From Flavobacterium pectinovorum (GTDB lineage: Bacteria; Bacteroidota; Bacteroidia; Flavobacteriales; Flavobacteriaceae), in contig NZ_JAFEVZ010000018.1 in NCBI RefSeq assembly GCF_022802975.1, forward strand, positions 1-55,147: a DNA stretch of 55,147 bases. Reading direction: 5' to 3'. The position numbers and the translations under genes are program-made. Position 1 is the first letter of the stretch. The number at the start of each line of letters is the position of its first letter. Positions 44,347 to 52,866 of the stretch are shown here, in pieces. Below the pieces are notes generated by a model. It ran no database searches, had not been told where the DNA came from, and saw only the letters and a list, made by a program, of their open reading frames with translations.

Positions 44347-44808
44347 ATGAAACATTTAATAGTAATATTTATGCTGGTTTCTGGCGTATTTTCAGGTTTT
44401 TCTCAATCAAATCATCCAGTTACTTGGACTTTTGAAACAAAGGCTGTAGATTCTAATGTTTTTAATTTGATAATAAAAGCAGAAATTAAAGAACTCTGGC
44501 ACATTTATCCACAGAAGACTTCAGGTGGAGCCCTTGGAATGCCCACACAGATTACTTTTGAAGAAAACGATACTATAGAATTAATTGGAGAAACAGAAGG
44601 AAAAGCGGCTGGCGAGGGCAGTAAGCCAAACGCACCTTATTTTTCTAAGGGAGCCGTTTTTATTCAAAAGTTAAAACTCAAAACTAAAACAGCTTCAAAA
44701 TTAAATTTCAAAGTAAGATATATGGCATGTACAAATGCAATGTGTTTACCGCCAACTACAAAACAATTTACAGTTGAATTTACAGAGAAGGATTTTAAAA
44801 AAGAATAA
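44347..44808 (+). CDS. Stand-alone DsbD-alpha domain protein 2
   Basis: 153 residues with a signal peptide (ending GFSQS, about 20). HPVTWTFETKAVDSNVFNLIIKAEIKELWHIYPQ, then VRYMACTNAMCLPPTTKQFTVEF. It is the third DsbD-alpha domain in the locus, with the Cys pair CTNAMC followed by LPP, but the middle (KAAGEGSKPNAPYFSKGAVF) differs from the other two. Last gene of the array, six bases after the previous stop, followed by a terminator. Confidence 0.85.
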   Translation: MKHLIVIFMLVSGVFSGFSQSNHPVTWTFETKAVDSNVFNLIIKAEIKELWHIYPQKTSGGALGMPTQITFEENDTIELIGETEGKAAGEGSKPNAPYFSKGAVFIQKLKLKTKTASKLNFKVRYMACTNAMCLPPTTKQFTVEFTEKDFKKE

Positions 44809-44843
44809 TTGACCTAAAAGAATAAACAGTTTTTTCTCAAATT

Positions 44844-44868
44844 AAACTGATATAAAATCATCAGTTTT
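44844..44868 (+). terminator. Intrinsic terminator at the end of the thioredoxin array
   Basis: AAACTGAT (44844-44851) / ATCAGTTT (44860-44867) with an 8-nt loop, then TATTCGTTTAATTTTT. It closes the transcript that began upstream of the array. Confidence 0.6.
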
Positions 44869-45611
44869 ATTCGTTTAATTTTTAGTTTTTTTACCTTACA
44901 TTGACATGCCTTGTTCCAATGTTACAGGAATTCATATAAATTATTATGTAATTGCAGCTTTGATGTATAAACAGGAAATTGTAAAAAAAAGGTTTAAGTT
45001 CTTAAATATAATTAACATGAAAGCGTTGAAATTATTTAAAAAATATTGGAGAAAGCAGAAGAATTTCAGACAATTTACTAAAAGTGAAATACTGCAAATA
45101 ATCCGTCAGGAATCCTCGGTTGTCAATAATTCGATATTTATAAAACGAGTACAATGAACATCATAATTAATTTACAGTTTTATAAAGAAGAGGATTAATG
45201 GATTAACAGTTCTTGTTACTATTTGATAGTTAGTCTTTCATATATTTTATTTTAGGAGTTATTATTGATTTATTCATTGAAAGACCAAAAGAAGCTGTAT
45301 CAATACTGAGATAGCTTCTTTTTTTTTGGGGACATTTAGTTTGTTTTTTATATTGAATTTTGTGTATTTAAGTACTGATTAATAGTGAATTATATATTAA
45401 ATTTAAACATTACAACCAACAACAAACGATACTTCTGCGCTGCTCTTCACACCATTCTTTTATAAAAAAGTGTACCATATAAGGATTGCAATTAAAAATG
45501 AGTTTGTTACGATGCTGTTGAATAATTAAAGATGTTCAATATTTTTGTAATAGTAAATGGAAATTCAAATGCTAGGGTTTTTAGTATTGGGTTTTTCTAT
45601 TTTGGTTTGTT
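44869..45611. other. Gene-poor stretch between thioredoxin array and transposase relic
   Basis: No convincing gene. A 46-codon frame from ATG 45017 (MKALKLFKKYWRKQKNFRQF) has no clear ribosome site and no family I know. An inverted pair GTCTTTCA (about 45233) / TGAAAGAC (about 45278) precedes the terminator at 45289-45328. The rest is AT-rich. Confidence 0.4.
45289..45328 (+). terminator. Intrinsic terminator without an intact gene
   Basis: AAGAAGC then TATC (to 45301) pair with GATA then GCTTCTT (45310-45320), followed by eight T. It marks the end of some transcript, perhaps a lost gene or a small RNA; no gene directly upstream is convincing. Confidence 0.65.
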
Positions 45612-46072
45612 TTGCCTGCAAATCAAAAAATATATGGAAAATGAAGACGATCTGCATTGGTCAAAATCTTCGGTTTACTTGTAGGCATTACGAAACAAAG
45701 AAATCTCTTTTGGTTTGACCACTTGGTATAAATATTTCAAATTATTAGGATATAGTACAACAAGACCCCGTATCCTAAGAAATTATATGGCTCGTTGATG
45801 AGTTATAGACCCAATGAAATATGGTGTGCCGATGTAACGATTCTGAAAACTTTAGATGATAAAAAATACTATATTCATTTTTAATGGATTATTATTCTAA
45901 AATGATTATAAGATACCGTGTTGAAAATAGTTCCAAGCCAAAAGGTATTAGAGATTTGTTAGAACAAGCTTATTTGAAATATAAAAACAAAGAACCCATC
46001 ACTTTTGTTACCGATAGCGATGTAGAGAATGTAAACACTACAGTTGATGATTTTTTAGATTTTTCAGGTTAA
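45612..46072 (+). pseudogene. Degraded IS3-like (DDE/rve) transposase
   Basis: Broken frames read KKYMENEDDLHWSKSSVYL, stop, ALRNKEISFGLTTWYKYF then KLLGYSTTRPR, stop, then RPNEIWCADVTILK in another frame, frameshift and stop, then MDYYSKMIIRYRVENSSKPK to NVNTTVDDFLDFSG. The RPNEIW.AD block holds the first catalytic Asp of the rve domain, and FVTDSDVENVNTTV the second (TD) with the usual following Gly replaced by Ser. At least two stops and two frame changes; inactive. No terminal inverted repeats found. Confidence 0.8.
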
Positions 46073-46216
46073 TTCCTTACATGGAACCGTTTATTATAAA
46101 AAGATCGTGTTAAGAGGGGGGGGCTCAATTAGGGCTGAAAACAGGCAGTATCTAACCAAAAAAGTTAACCTGATTTTTAGCTTAGTCTCAACATTTTCAA
46201 GAGTTGAGAGAGGTAG

Positions 46217-46251
46217 TAAAAAACAAAAAACCCATCAAAATTTTGATGGGT
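46217..46251 (-). terminator. Intrinsic terminator of the initiator tRNA
   Basis: CCCATCAAAA (46231-46240) / TTTTGATGGG (46241-46250) is a perfect 20-bp palindrome. On the minus strand it is followed by a U-rich run (A-run 46218-46230) and lies about 10 bases after the 3' end of the tRNA. Confidence 0.8.
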
Positions 46252-46260
46252 CATTCTCTG

Positions 46261-46333
46261 TAGCGGGAACAGGACTCGAACCTGTGACCTTCGGGTTATG
46301 AGCCCGACGAGCTGCCTACTGCTCTATCCCGCG
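46261..46333 (-). tRNA. Initiator tRNA-Met (CAT anticodon)
   Basis: 73 bases, CCA not encoded. Anticodon CAT at 46300-46298. Acceptor pairs G2-C71, C3-G70, G4-C69, G5-C68, G6-C67 and A7-U66 form, but position 1-72 is C-U and does not pair. The anticodon stem ends with GGG/CCC (CGGGCTCATAACCCG). The unpaired 1-72 and three G-C pairs are the two hallmarks of the formylated initiator tRNA, so this is tRNA-fMet rather than an elongator. T-arm GGTTCGAGTCC is normal. Confidence 0.93.
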
Positions 46334-46461
46334 ATGTTTCGGGTGCAAAGATAAGCAGTAAATACGGTTATGCAAAGAAAATTATGTTTTTTTTTATTTA
46401 ATGCTATATTTTTTAATAAGTACTTGGTTTTTATTGGTTTGAAAAATAAAATTTTACAGAT

Positions 46462-47589
46462 TTAGTTAACCTTTTTCTTTTTTCGTTTTCCCAACCAGAT
46501 AAGTAAGCCTGTAATCGGCAATGTTACAGCAAAAAGACAGACGAGAAAAGCAAGTGTTTTTGTAGGATAACCATAAATGCTTCCAGTATGGATAGGGTAA
46601 ATCAGTCTTTTTAATTTATCTCCTCTAGAAAATGATTCATAAGGTCTGATCTCAATATCTTTACCGGTGTATTTATCAAAATAAATAGCACTGGACTGAT
46701 TTGGGATGCTGAATTCTAAATTTTCTTTTAGTACCAAAATACTGTTGATGGTGTCTGCCGGCATTCTGATTTGTATATTACCTTTGTAAGGAAATATACT
46801 GTCTGTTTTTCTATATATACTTTGAAAGAAAGAGGTTTTATCTGTTAATGAATCTATTTTAGTTGGGTTTTCTACTTTAGCAGATGGTCTTTCTAAAGTG
46901 CCGTTTGCTATAAAATACATGCTGTTTTCAAACCATTTAAAAGACCATGTTAATCCTGTGAGGGCAATAATCAATAAAAATAGAAAAGTGTAAAATCCAA
47001 AAGTCGAATGGAAATCCCAATTAACTCTTTTGAAGGATGCTTTCCATTTTACAGTCAGACGCTGTTTTAAATTTTTTATCTTTTGTGGCCACCATAAAAT
47101 GAGTCCTGAAATCAGCATAAAAACAAAGATCAAACACGAACAGCCTGTTATAATTTCGCCAATGTCATCTATTAATAAATGTCTGTGTATATTTAAAACA
47201 ACTGAGAAAAATCGGTTTTCTTGTGCGATTAGCCCAAGCACTTTTCCTGTGTAAGGATCTACAGAAAAAATTTGGTTTTCACCTTCACTGTCTTTCCCTG
47301 TGATTGTCATAGTACGTTTAGGATCATTATAGACCAGGATTCGGCTTATTTTTTCAATACCATATTGTTTCTGAATCACATTAGTACAATAATCAATCGT
47401 TTTTTTAGTATCGCCAATCCTCGATACATTATAAAATTCAGGGTTAATAAATTGATCAATTTCTTTTTCGAAAACTAAAATACTGCCTGTCAAAGCAACT
47501 ATAAATAAAACAAGACCGGAAGCAAGTCCTAACCAAAGGTGTAATTGCCCTATTTTTTTCTTCAATTTTTTCTTCAATTTTTTGTTCAT
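46462..47589 (-). CDS. PepSY-associated membrane protein
   Basis: 375 residues. Four membrane helices: the first at about 15-40 (LHLWLGLASGLVLFIVALTGSILVFE), two in the middle (GEIITGCSCLIFVFMLISGLILWW; STFGFYTFLFLLIIALTGLTWSF) and one at the C-terminus (FLVCLFAVTLPITGLLIWLG). His residues in LNIHRHLL, DFHSTFG and PIHTGSIYGYP could bind heme. This family accompanies siderophore receptors and is thought to help ferric reduction or uptake. It is divergent from the TonB receptor at 47766. Confidence 0.87.
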   Translation of the reverse strand: MNKKLKKKLKKKIGQLHLWLGLASGLVLFIVALTGSILVFEKEIDQFINPEFYNVSRIGDTKKTIDYCTNVIQKQYGIEKISRILVYNDPKRTMTITGKDSEGENQIFSVDPYTGKVLGLIAQENRFFSVVLNIHRHLLIDDIGEIITGCSCLIFVFMLISGLILWWPQKIKNLKQRLTVKWKASFKRVNWDFHSTFGFYTFLFLLIIALTGLTWSFKWFENSMYFIANGTLERPSAKVENPTKIDSLTDKTSFFQSIYRKTDSIFPYKGNIQIRMPADTINSILVLKENLEFSIPNQSSAIYFDKYTGKDIEIRPYESFSRGDKLKRLIYPIHTGSIYGYPTKTLAFLVCLFAVTLPITGLLIWLGKRKKKKVN

Positions 47590-47610
47590 GTAATGTTCAA
47601 ATTATTTCTG

Positions 47611-47709
47611 CAAATCTATACTTATTTAGACTAAATTTTAAATGTTTTATTGCGAATCTAAATAAGTCTGTATATTTACTTGTTAAACAAGTATTAATTT
47701 TTAATTTTG
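47611..47709. promoter_or_regulatory. Divergent iron-type promoter region with 10-bp inverted repeat
   Basis: CTTATTTAGA (47621-47630) and TCTAAATAAG (47657-47666) are exact reverse complements; they resemble the AT-rich Fur-type sites near Bacteroidetes iron genes. For the receptor, TTG (47680-47682), 19 bases, then TAATTTTG (47702-47709) fits the Bacteroidetes -33/-7 promoter. The palindrome ACTTGTTAAACAAGT (47678-47692) covers its -33 part. For the divergent PepSY gene, TAGATTTG (minus strand, 47618-47611) is a -7 candidate next to the left arm. Confidence 0.5.
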
Positions 47710-47765
47710 CTTTGTTTTTATTCAGAATAAATAAAAACAAAATATTTAACCAAATTTAAAAATCA

Positions 47766-50126
47766 ATGAAATATCTTAGTTTAAGAACATCACATATTTT
47801 ATTTACGATTAGCTTTTTATTTATAGCAATTTCTTCTTTTTCACAACAAAATCTTGGAAAGATAAAGGGACAAATTACAACTTCTGACGGAGAACCTGCA
47901 GCGGATGTAAACATTATTCTTAAAAATTCAAAATATGGAACTTTTACGAATGATGATGGAGTTTTTGAAATAAATAGAGTTAAAGCCAATACTTATACGC
48001 TTCAGATATCTTTAGAAGGCTATGAAACATCTGAACTAGATGTTACTGTCGAAGAAAATAAAACAGCAACAATTAATTTGCAATTAAAAGTTTCTAATAA
48101 AGAATTACAAGAGGTTGTAATTAATAACAGAAAAAGCTTATTATCTAAAAAAACAGAAACGATTGCCAGAATGCCTCTGAAAAACCTTGAAAATCCACAA
48201 GTATATAATGTAATACATAAAGAACTTTTTCAGGAACAGTTAGCAATTGATATTACGACTGCCATGAGAAATGCGCCAGGTGTGGTACCGCTTAATTACC
48301 CATCAGGAGGTTTTGCTCTTATTTTTAGAGGATTTACTGTTGGAATTAATGCCAGAAACGGAATGGAAACTTTATCAGGCCGTTCTTCAGTAGGAATTGC
48401 AAATATTGAACGAATTGAAATTTTGAAAGGCCCTTCGGGAACTTTATTTGGTTCTACAGCTTCTTCATTTGGAGGTGTAGTCAATTTAGTTACTAAAAAA
48501 CCGTTTGAAACTAACGCTACAGAAATAGGATATACTGCAGGAAGTTATGGAACACATCAGCTTACTGCAGATATAAATTCACCGCTTACCAAAGATAAAA
48601 AAGTGCTTTTCAGACTTAATGTTGGGGTAAACAAAGCAAAAAGTTTTCTTGATTATGGTTATTCTAATACATTGTCTTTTACTCCAAGCCTAACTTTTAA
48701 AGCCACTGATAAACTTACATTCAATATCGATGCAGAATTATATAATGCTAAAAGTACTAAACCTTTATATCCAGGGGCATCTGCGACATCAGGAATAACA
48801 AACCCGGCCGATGTAAAATTAGATTATAAAAAATCGTTGGTTCATGATGATGCCGATGCAAAATCTACATCTTCCAAAGCTTTTGTTCAGTCTGAATATC
48901 AAATGTCAGACAACTGGAAATCGACTACTTTATTCTCTTATGTTGGTGAGAACGTTGAGTACAGTTATCAGGTTTTACCTACCTGGACTTCTCCAACTAC
49001 AGTTTCCACACGTGCTACCGTTTTTGGACCTATATCCAGTAACTATACCAATCTTCAGGAAAATATTAATGGCGAGTTTAAAACAGGAATCTTAACGCAC
49101 AAATTAGTCGCAGGGCTAAATTATAGATATTATTCAGATACTTTTTCATCTACTCAAACTACCGGGGTGGTTAGAACAATAGATGTAACAACAAATTTTA
49201 ATCCAATTCGAAAAAAAGAAATTGATGCTTTATTAGGAAATCCGCTTATCAGAGCAGGAAGGGACGAACATACAATTAGTACGTATGCATCTTATGTAAT
49301 AGGCATTGCTGACAGGCTGCACATTATGACAAGTTTGCGTTTAGATGATTTTGATCGTAAGCAAAGTGGAACTGTAGCGGCATATAAACAAACATCTGTT
49401 TCACCTAAAGTGGGAGTAGTGTATCAGATAGTGAAAGATCAGGTTTCTATTTTTGGGAATTATATGAACGGTTTTCAAAATTTAGCTCCTGTTATTCAAC
49501 CCAGTACTGGTGAACAGTTAGTTTTAGACCCAATTTATGCAGATCAATTTGAAAGTGGTATAAAAGCAGAGTTATTCAACAAAAAATTAAGTGCTACCAT
49601 TAGTTATTATAATATTACAGTCGATAATGCTGTATTAAGGTTTGCTAACGGTGCATTTATAGATTCTTCACAAGGTGGTGAGCAGGAAAGTAAAGGGGTT
49701 GAATTTGAATTTATTGCTAATCCTGTTCAAGGTTTAGATATAGTTGCAGGTTATGCATATAATGATAATAGTTATATAAAAGGAACAACTGTTTCCGGAA
49801 CCACTATTAAATCTATTGATGGTAAAAAAGCTGCAGATGCACCTGAAAATGTGGTGAATTTTTGGGCTTCTTATAAGTTGCAAAATAAGTTGAAAGGCTT
49901 AGGTGCAGGTTTTGGAGTAAATTACGTAGACGAAAGCTATATGTCAAGTGATAATATATACTACATTCCGTCTTATACTATTTGTAGTGCTACAGTATTT
50001 TATGAGCAGCCAACATGGAGAGCTGGAGTGAAGATAGATAATTTAACTAATGAAAGATACTGGAGTACATGGGGTGCACCACAAGCACCTACAACAGTTT
50101 TAGCAAGTCTGACGTTTAAGTTTTGA
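47766..50126 (+). CDS. TonB-dependent siderophore-type receptor
   Basis: 786 residues: signal peptide (ending SSFSQ, about 26), a carboxypeptidase-like regulatory domain (LGKIKGQITTSDGEPAADVNIILK, about 30-115), a plug with ITTAMRNAPGVVPLNYPSGG and RIEILKGPSGTLFGS, then a barrel ending APTTVLASLTFKF. The plug motif NAPGV and RIE.LKGP are those of FecA/FhuA-like siderophore receptors, and NLTNERYW near the end is the TonB-receptor C-terminal box. The divergent PepSY gene and the candidate Fur-like repeat support iron uptake. No STN domain, so no ECF signalling from this receptor. Confidence 0.9.
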   Translation: MKYLSLRTSHILFTISFLFIAISSFSQQNLGKIKGQITTSDGEPAADVNIILKNSKYGTFTNDDGVFEINRVKANTYTLQISLEGYETSELDVTVEENKTATINLQLKVSNKELQEVVINNRKSLLSKKTETIARMPLKNLENPQVYNVIHKELFQEQLAIDITTAMRNAPGVVPLNYPSGGFALIFRGFTVGINARNGMETLSGRSSVGIANIERIEILKGPSGTLFGSTASSFGGVVNLVTKKPFETNATEIGYTAGSYGTHQLTADINSPLTKDKKVLFRLNVGVNKAKSFLDYGYSNTLSFTPSLTFKATDKLTFNIDAELYNAKSTKPLYPGASATSGITNPADVKLDYKKSLVHDDADAKSTSSKAFVQSEYQMSDNWKSTTLFSYVGENVEYSYQVLPTWTSPTTVSTRATVFGPISSNYTNLQENINGEFKTGILTHKLVAGLNYRYYSDTFSSTQTTGVVRTIDVTTNFNPIRKKEIDALLGNPLIRAGRDEHTISTYASYVIGIADRLHIMTSLRLDDFDRKQSGTVAAYKQTSVSPKVGVVYQIVKDQVSIFGNYMNGFQNLAPVIQPSTGEQLVLDPIYADQFESGIKAELFNKKLSATISYYNITVDNAVLRFANGAFIDSSQGGEQESKGVEFEFIANPVQGLDIVAGYAYNDNSYIKGTTVSGTTIKSIDGKKAADAPENVVNFWASYKLQNKLKGLGAGFGVNYVDESYMSSDNIYYIPSYTICSATVFYEQPTWRAGVKIDNLTNERYWSTWGAPQAPTTVLASLTFKF

Positions 50127-50145
50127 TTTAGTTTTAGCAGAAACA

Positions 50146-50186
50146 AAAAAGACCTCTATTTCAAAAAAATAGAGGTCTTTTTGTTT
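50146..50186 (+). terminator. Intrinsic terminator of the TonB receptor gene
   Basis: AAAAAGACCTCTATTT (50146-50161) / AAATAGAGGTCTTTTT (50167-50182) with a 5-nt loop, then TGTTTT. The 250 bases from here to katG are AT-rich with no gene; no OxyR or PerR site could be named with confidence. Confidence 0.85.
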
Positions 50187-50435
50187 TATAATGCCATTTC
50201 TGTTTTGAATACATCAACTGATAAAAAAAAATATTTTTTGTATATTACACTAGTTATTTTTTAGTAGAATAATTTTTTCTCTTTTGACTTAAAATTTATT
50301 TTTTTTGTTCGTTTTCGAAATAATAGATTTTATCTATGAGAGTAAGTTGATATAATATTGATTATATATAAAGTTTCTTTGTTGACTTTGTAATTTAGTA
50401 TTTCGGTTAAATAATAAAAATCAAAAAAGTAAAAT

Positions 50436-52700
50436 ATGGAAAATCAATCAAATGACATTAGTAAATGCCCTTTTCATAATGGCAGTATAGACAAAGAAGC
50501 AGCTTCAGGTACAAAAAATCGAGACTGGTGGCCTAATCAGTTAAAAGTAAATATCCTGAGACAGAATTCTCCATTATCAGACCCAATGGGGAATAAATTT
50601 GATTATGCGGAAGCTTTTAAAAGTCTTGATCTTGAAGCTGTAAAGAAAGATTTGCATGAACTTATGACAGATTCACAGGATTGGTGGCCAGCTGATTTTG
50701 GTCATTATGGAGGTCTGTTTATTAGAATGGCATGGCACAGTGCAGGAACTTATCGTGTTCATGATGGACGTGGTGGCGCAGGTGCAGGTCAGCAGCGTTT
50801 TGCTCCGCTTAACAGCTGGCCTGATAATGTAAGTCTTGATAAAGCAAGAAGACTTTTATGGCCAATCAAACAAAAATACGGACAAAAAATCTCTTGGGCA
50901 GATTTAATGATATTAACCGGAAATGTAGCCTTAGAATCTATGGGTTTTAAAACATTTGGTTTTGCAGGAGGAAGAGCTGATGTATGGGAGCCTGATGAAT
51001 CTGTTTATTGGGGAGCTGAAACTACTTGGCTTGGGGGAGACGACCGTTATAATGATGGATCAGATGGTGTGCCAAAAGACCATGGTGTTGTCTCATCTGA
51101 TGATAATGCTAACGGTGATGTTCATTCCAGAAACCTTGAAAAACCTCTGGCAGCAGTACAAATGGGATTGATATATGTAAATCCTGAAGGACCAGATGGT
51201 AATCCGGATCCTATTAAGGCAGCCAAAGATATAAGAGATACTTTTGGACGAATGGCTATGGATGATGAAGAAACCGTAGCTTTAATTGCCGGCGGACATA
51301 CATTTGGAAAAACGCATGGGGCAGCTTCATCTGACCATGTAGGTAATGAGCCGGAAGCATCTGGAATTGAATTGCAGGGATTTGGCTGGCAAAATAGTTT
51401 TGGTTCAGGGAAAGGCCCGGACACCATTACAAGCGGACTGGAGGTTACCTGGACAAAAACACCTACACAATGGAGTAATAATTTCTTCGAAAACTTATTT
51501 GGTTTTGAATGGGAACTTTCTAAAAGTCCTGCCGGTGCACACCAATGGGTGGCTAAAAATGCAGAACCTATTATTCCTGACGCTTTTGATAGTTCGAAAA
51601 AGCATTTACCAACCATGCTTACCACTGATTTATCATTAAGACTAGATCCGGCTTATGAGAAAATATCACGCCGATTTCTTGAAAATCCGGATGATTTTGC
51701 AGATGCTTTTGCACGTGCATGGTTTAAACTTACACATAGGGACATGGGGCCACGCTCCCGTTATCTCGGAGCTGATGTTCCTCAGGAAGAATTATTATGG
51801 CAGGATCCTATTCCAGAGGTAAACCATACGTTAATTGATGAGAACGAAACAGCTCAATTAAAAGAAAAAATACTAAATTCAGGTTTAAGTATTTCACAAT
51901 TGGTAGGAACTGCATGGGCATCGGCTTCTACTTTTAGAGGTTCTGATAAACGCGGAGGTGCCAATGGAGCACGTATAAGATTAGCGCCGCAAAAAGACTG
52001 GCAGGTAAATAATCCGGTTCAGCTTAAACTGGTTTTAGATAAACTTGAAAGTATCCAAACTGAATTTTTACAAAGTGGAAAAAAAGTTTCACTCGCAGAT
52101 TTAATAGTTTTAGCTGGTAGTGCAGGAGTGGAGCAAGCTGCCAAAGAAGCAGGATATTCAGTTATAGTTCCTTTTACTCCGGGTCGTATGGATGCTTCTT
52201 TAGAACAAACAGATGCTGAATCATTTGGATATCTGGAACCTAAATCAGACGGATTCCGTAATTACCGAAAAACAAAATCGTCAGTTTCTACAGAGGAACT
52301 TCTTATTGATAAAGCAAATTTACTGACACTTACAGCACCAGAATTAACTGTGCTTTTAGGAGGATTGCGTGTGCTGGATATCAATACTGACGGAAGTAAA
52401 AATGGTGTTTTTACACATCGTCCGGGCCAGCTTACTAATGATTTCTTTGTCAATTTACTTGATATGAATACAAAATGGCAAGCCTTATCAGATGATAAAG
52501 AACTTTATGCAGGAAATGATCGTATTACCGGTCAGCCGAAATGGATAGGAACACGTGCAGATCTTGTTTTTGGATCTAATTCAGAGTTAAGGGCTCTTGC
52601 GGAGGTTTATGCAAGCAGTGATGCGACAGAAAAATTTATAAATGATTTTGTTTCTGTATGGGATAAAGTAATGAATCTCGATCGATTTGATTTAGTTTAA
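50436..52700 (+). CDS. katG: Bifunctional catalase-peroxidase
   Basis: 754 residues, the normal KatG length, with two peroxidase-like halves. The N-terminal half has the distal site RMAWHSAGTYR (Trp of the Met-Tyr-Trp adduct and catalytic His) and the proximal heme ligand His in AGGHTFGKTHGA. The C-terminal half (from about 440) keeps the fold without heme (GTAWASASTFRGSDKRGGANGARIRLAP). It removes hydrogen peroxide. A single gene with its own terminators on both sides. Confidence 0.96.
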   Translation: MENQSNDISKCPFHNGSIDKEAASGTKNRDWWPNQLKVNILRQNSPLSDPMGNKFDYAEAFKSLDLEAVKKDLHELMTDSQDWWPADFGHYGGLFIRMAWHSAGTYRVHDGRGGAGAGQQRFAPLNSWPDNVSLDKARRLLWPIKQKYGQKISWADLMILTGNVALESMGFKTFGFAGGRADVWEPDESVYWGAETTWLGGDDRYNDGSDGVPKDHGVVSSDDNANGDVHSRNLEKPLAAVQMGLIYVNPEGPDGNPDPIKAAKDIRDTFGRMAMDDEETVALIAGGHTFGKTHGAASSDHVGNEPEASGIELQGFGWQNSFGSGKGPDTITSGLEVTWTKTPTQWSNNFFENLFGFEWELSKSPAGAHQWVAKNAEPIIPDAFDSSKKHLPTMLTTDLSLRLDPAYEKISRRFLENPDDFADAFARAWFKLTHRDMGPRSRYLGADVPQEELLWQDPIPEVNHTLIDENETAQLKEKILNSGLSISQLVGTAWASASTFRGSDKRGGANGARIRLAPQKDWQVNNPVQLKLVLDKLESIQTEFLQSGKKVSLADLIVLAGSAGVEQAAKEAGYSVIVPFTPGRMDASLEQTDAESFGYLEPKSDGFRNYRKTKSSVSTEELLIDKANLLTLTAPELTVLLGGLRVLDINTDGSKNGVFTHRPGQLTNDFFVNLLDMNTKWQALSDDKELYAGNDRITGQPKWIGTRADLVFGSNSELRALAEVYASSDATEKFINDFVSVWDKVMNLDRFDLV

Positions 52701-52734
52701 AAAAATATTGATTTCAATATTCATAAGAATACTT

Positions 52735-52764
52735 AAGGAGCCAGATTTGATGGCTCCTTTTTTT
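52735..52764 (+). terminator. Intrinsic terminator of katG
   Basis: AAGGAGCC (52735-52742) / GGCTCCTT (52752-52759), 9-nt loop, then a T-run to 52764. Confidence 0.85.
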
Positions 52765-52854
52765 ATTATAAAAAAATATTTTTTTAGTCTGCTAAGTTTA
52801 AATTACCAGTTTTTTCAGAATAGATATTCTGTTAGTAAATTTGTCCCTTTTTTA

Positions 52855-52862
52855 TACCTTTG
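52855..52862 (+). promoter_or_regulatory. Bacteroidetes -7 box just before mnmE
   Basis: TACCTTTG fits TAnnTTTG and is followed by C. It ends only four bases before the ATG at 52867, so transcription would start at or near the start codon and the mRNA would be nearly leaderless. The matching -33 TTG at 19-21 bases upstream is not clear. Confidence 0.4.
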
Positions 52863-52866
52863 CCGT

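Noticed and set aside
23602..44808. SusCD/thioredoxin locus considered as an ordinary glycan locus or a siderophore system
   Set aside because: No carbohydrate-active enzyme, siderophore gene or iron reductase is in the block; the SusC has SusC-type rather than FecA-type plug marks.
44906..45157. Open frame of 83 codons after the thioredoxin array
   Set aside because: It starts in an AT-rich gap without a plausible ribosome site, is very basic and matches no family I know. Only its 46-codon end from 45017 looks faintly gene-like.
45422..45530. Short minus-strand frame ending in a Cys-rich tail (SIVCCWL)
   Set aside because: Only 22-35 codons, no clear start, no neighbours to support it. Too short to call.
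45569..45720. Frame beginning MLGFLVLGFSILVCFACKSK that looks like a lipoprotein signal
   Set aside because: It overlaps the transposase relic in another frame, where the similarity is stronger; the hydrophobic run is probably chance.
46107..46301. Open frame of 64 codons overlapping the tRNA
   Set aside because: It runs through the terminator and the tRNA gene on the other strand; not a real gene.
50187..50435. Peroxide-responsive operator before katG
   Set aside because: The stretch is AT-rich and no convincing OxyR or PerR site could be picked out by eye.
52708..52866. Upstream extension of mnmE
   Set aside because: It would run through the katG terminator and add 53 residues before the conserved family start MINQDSIVALATPSG.
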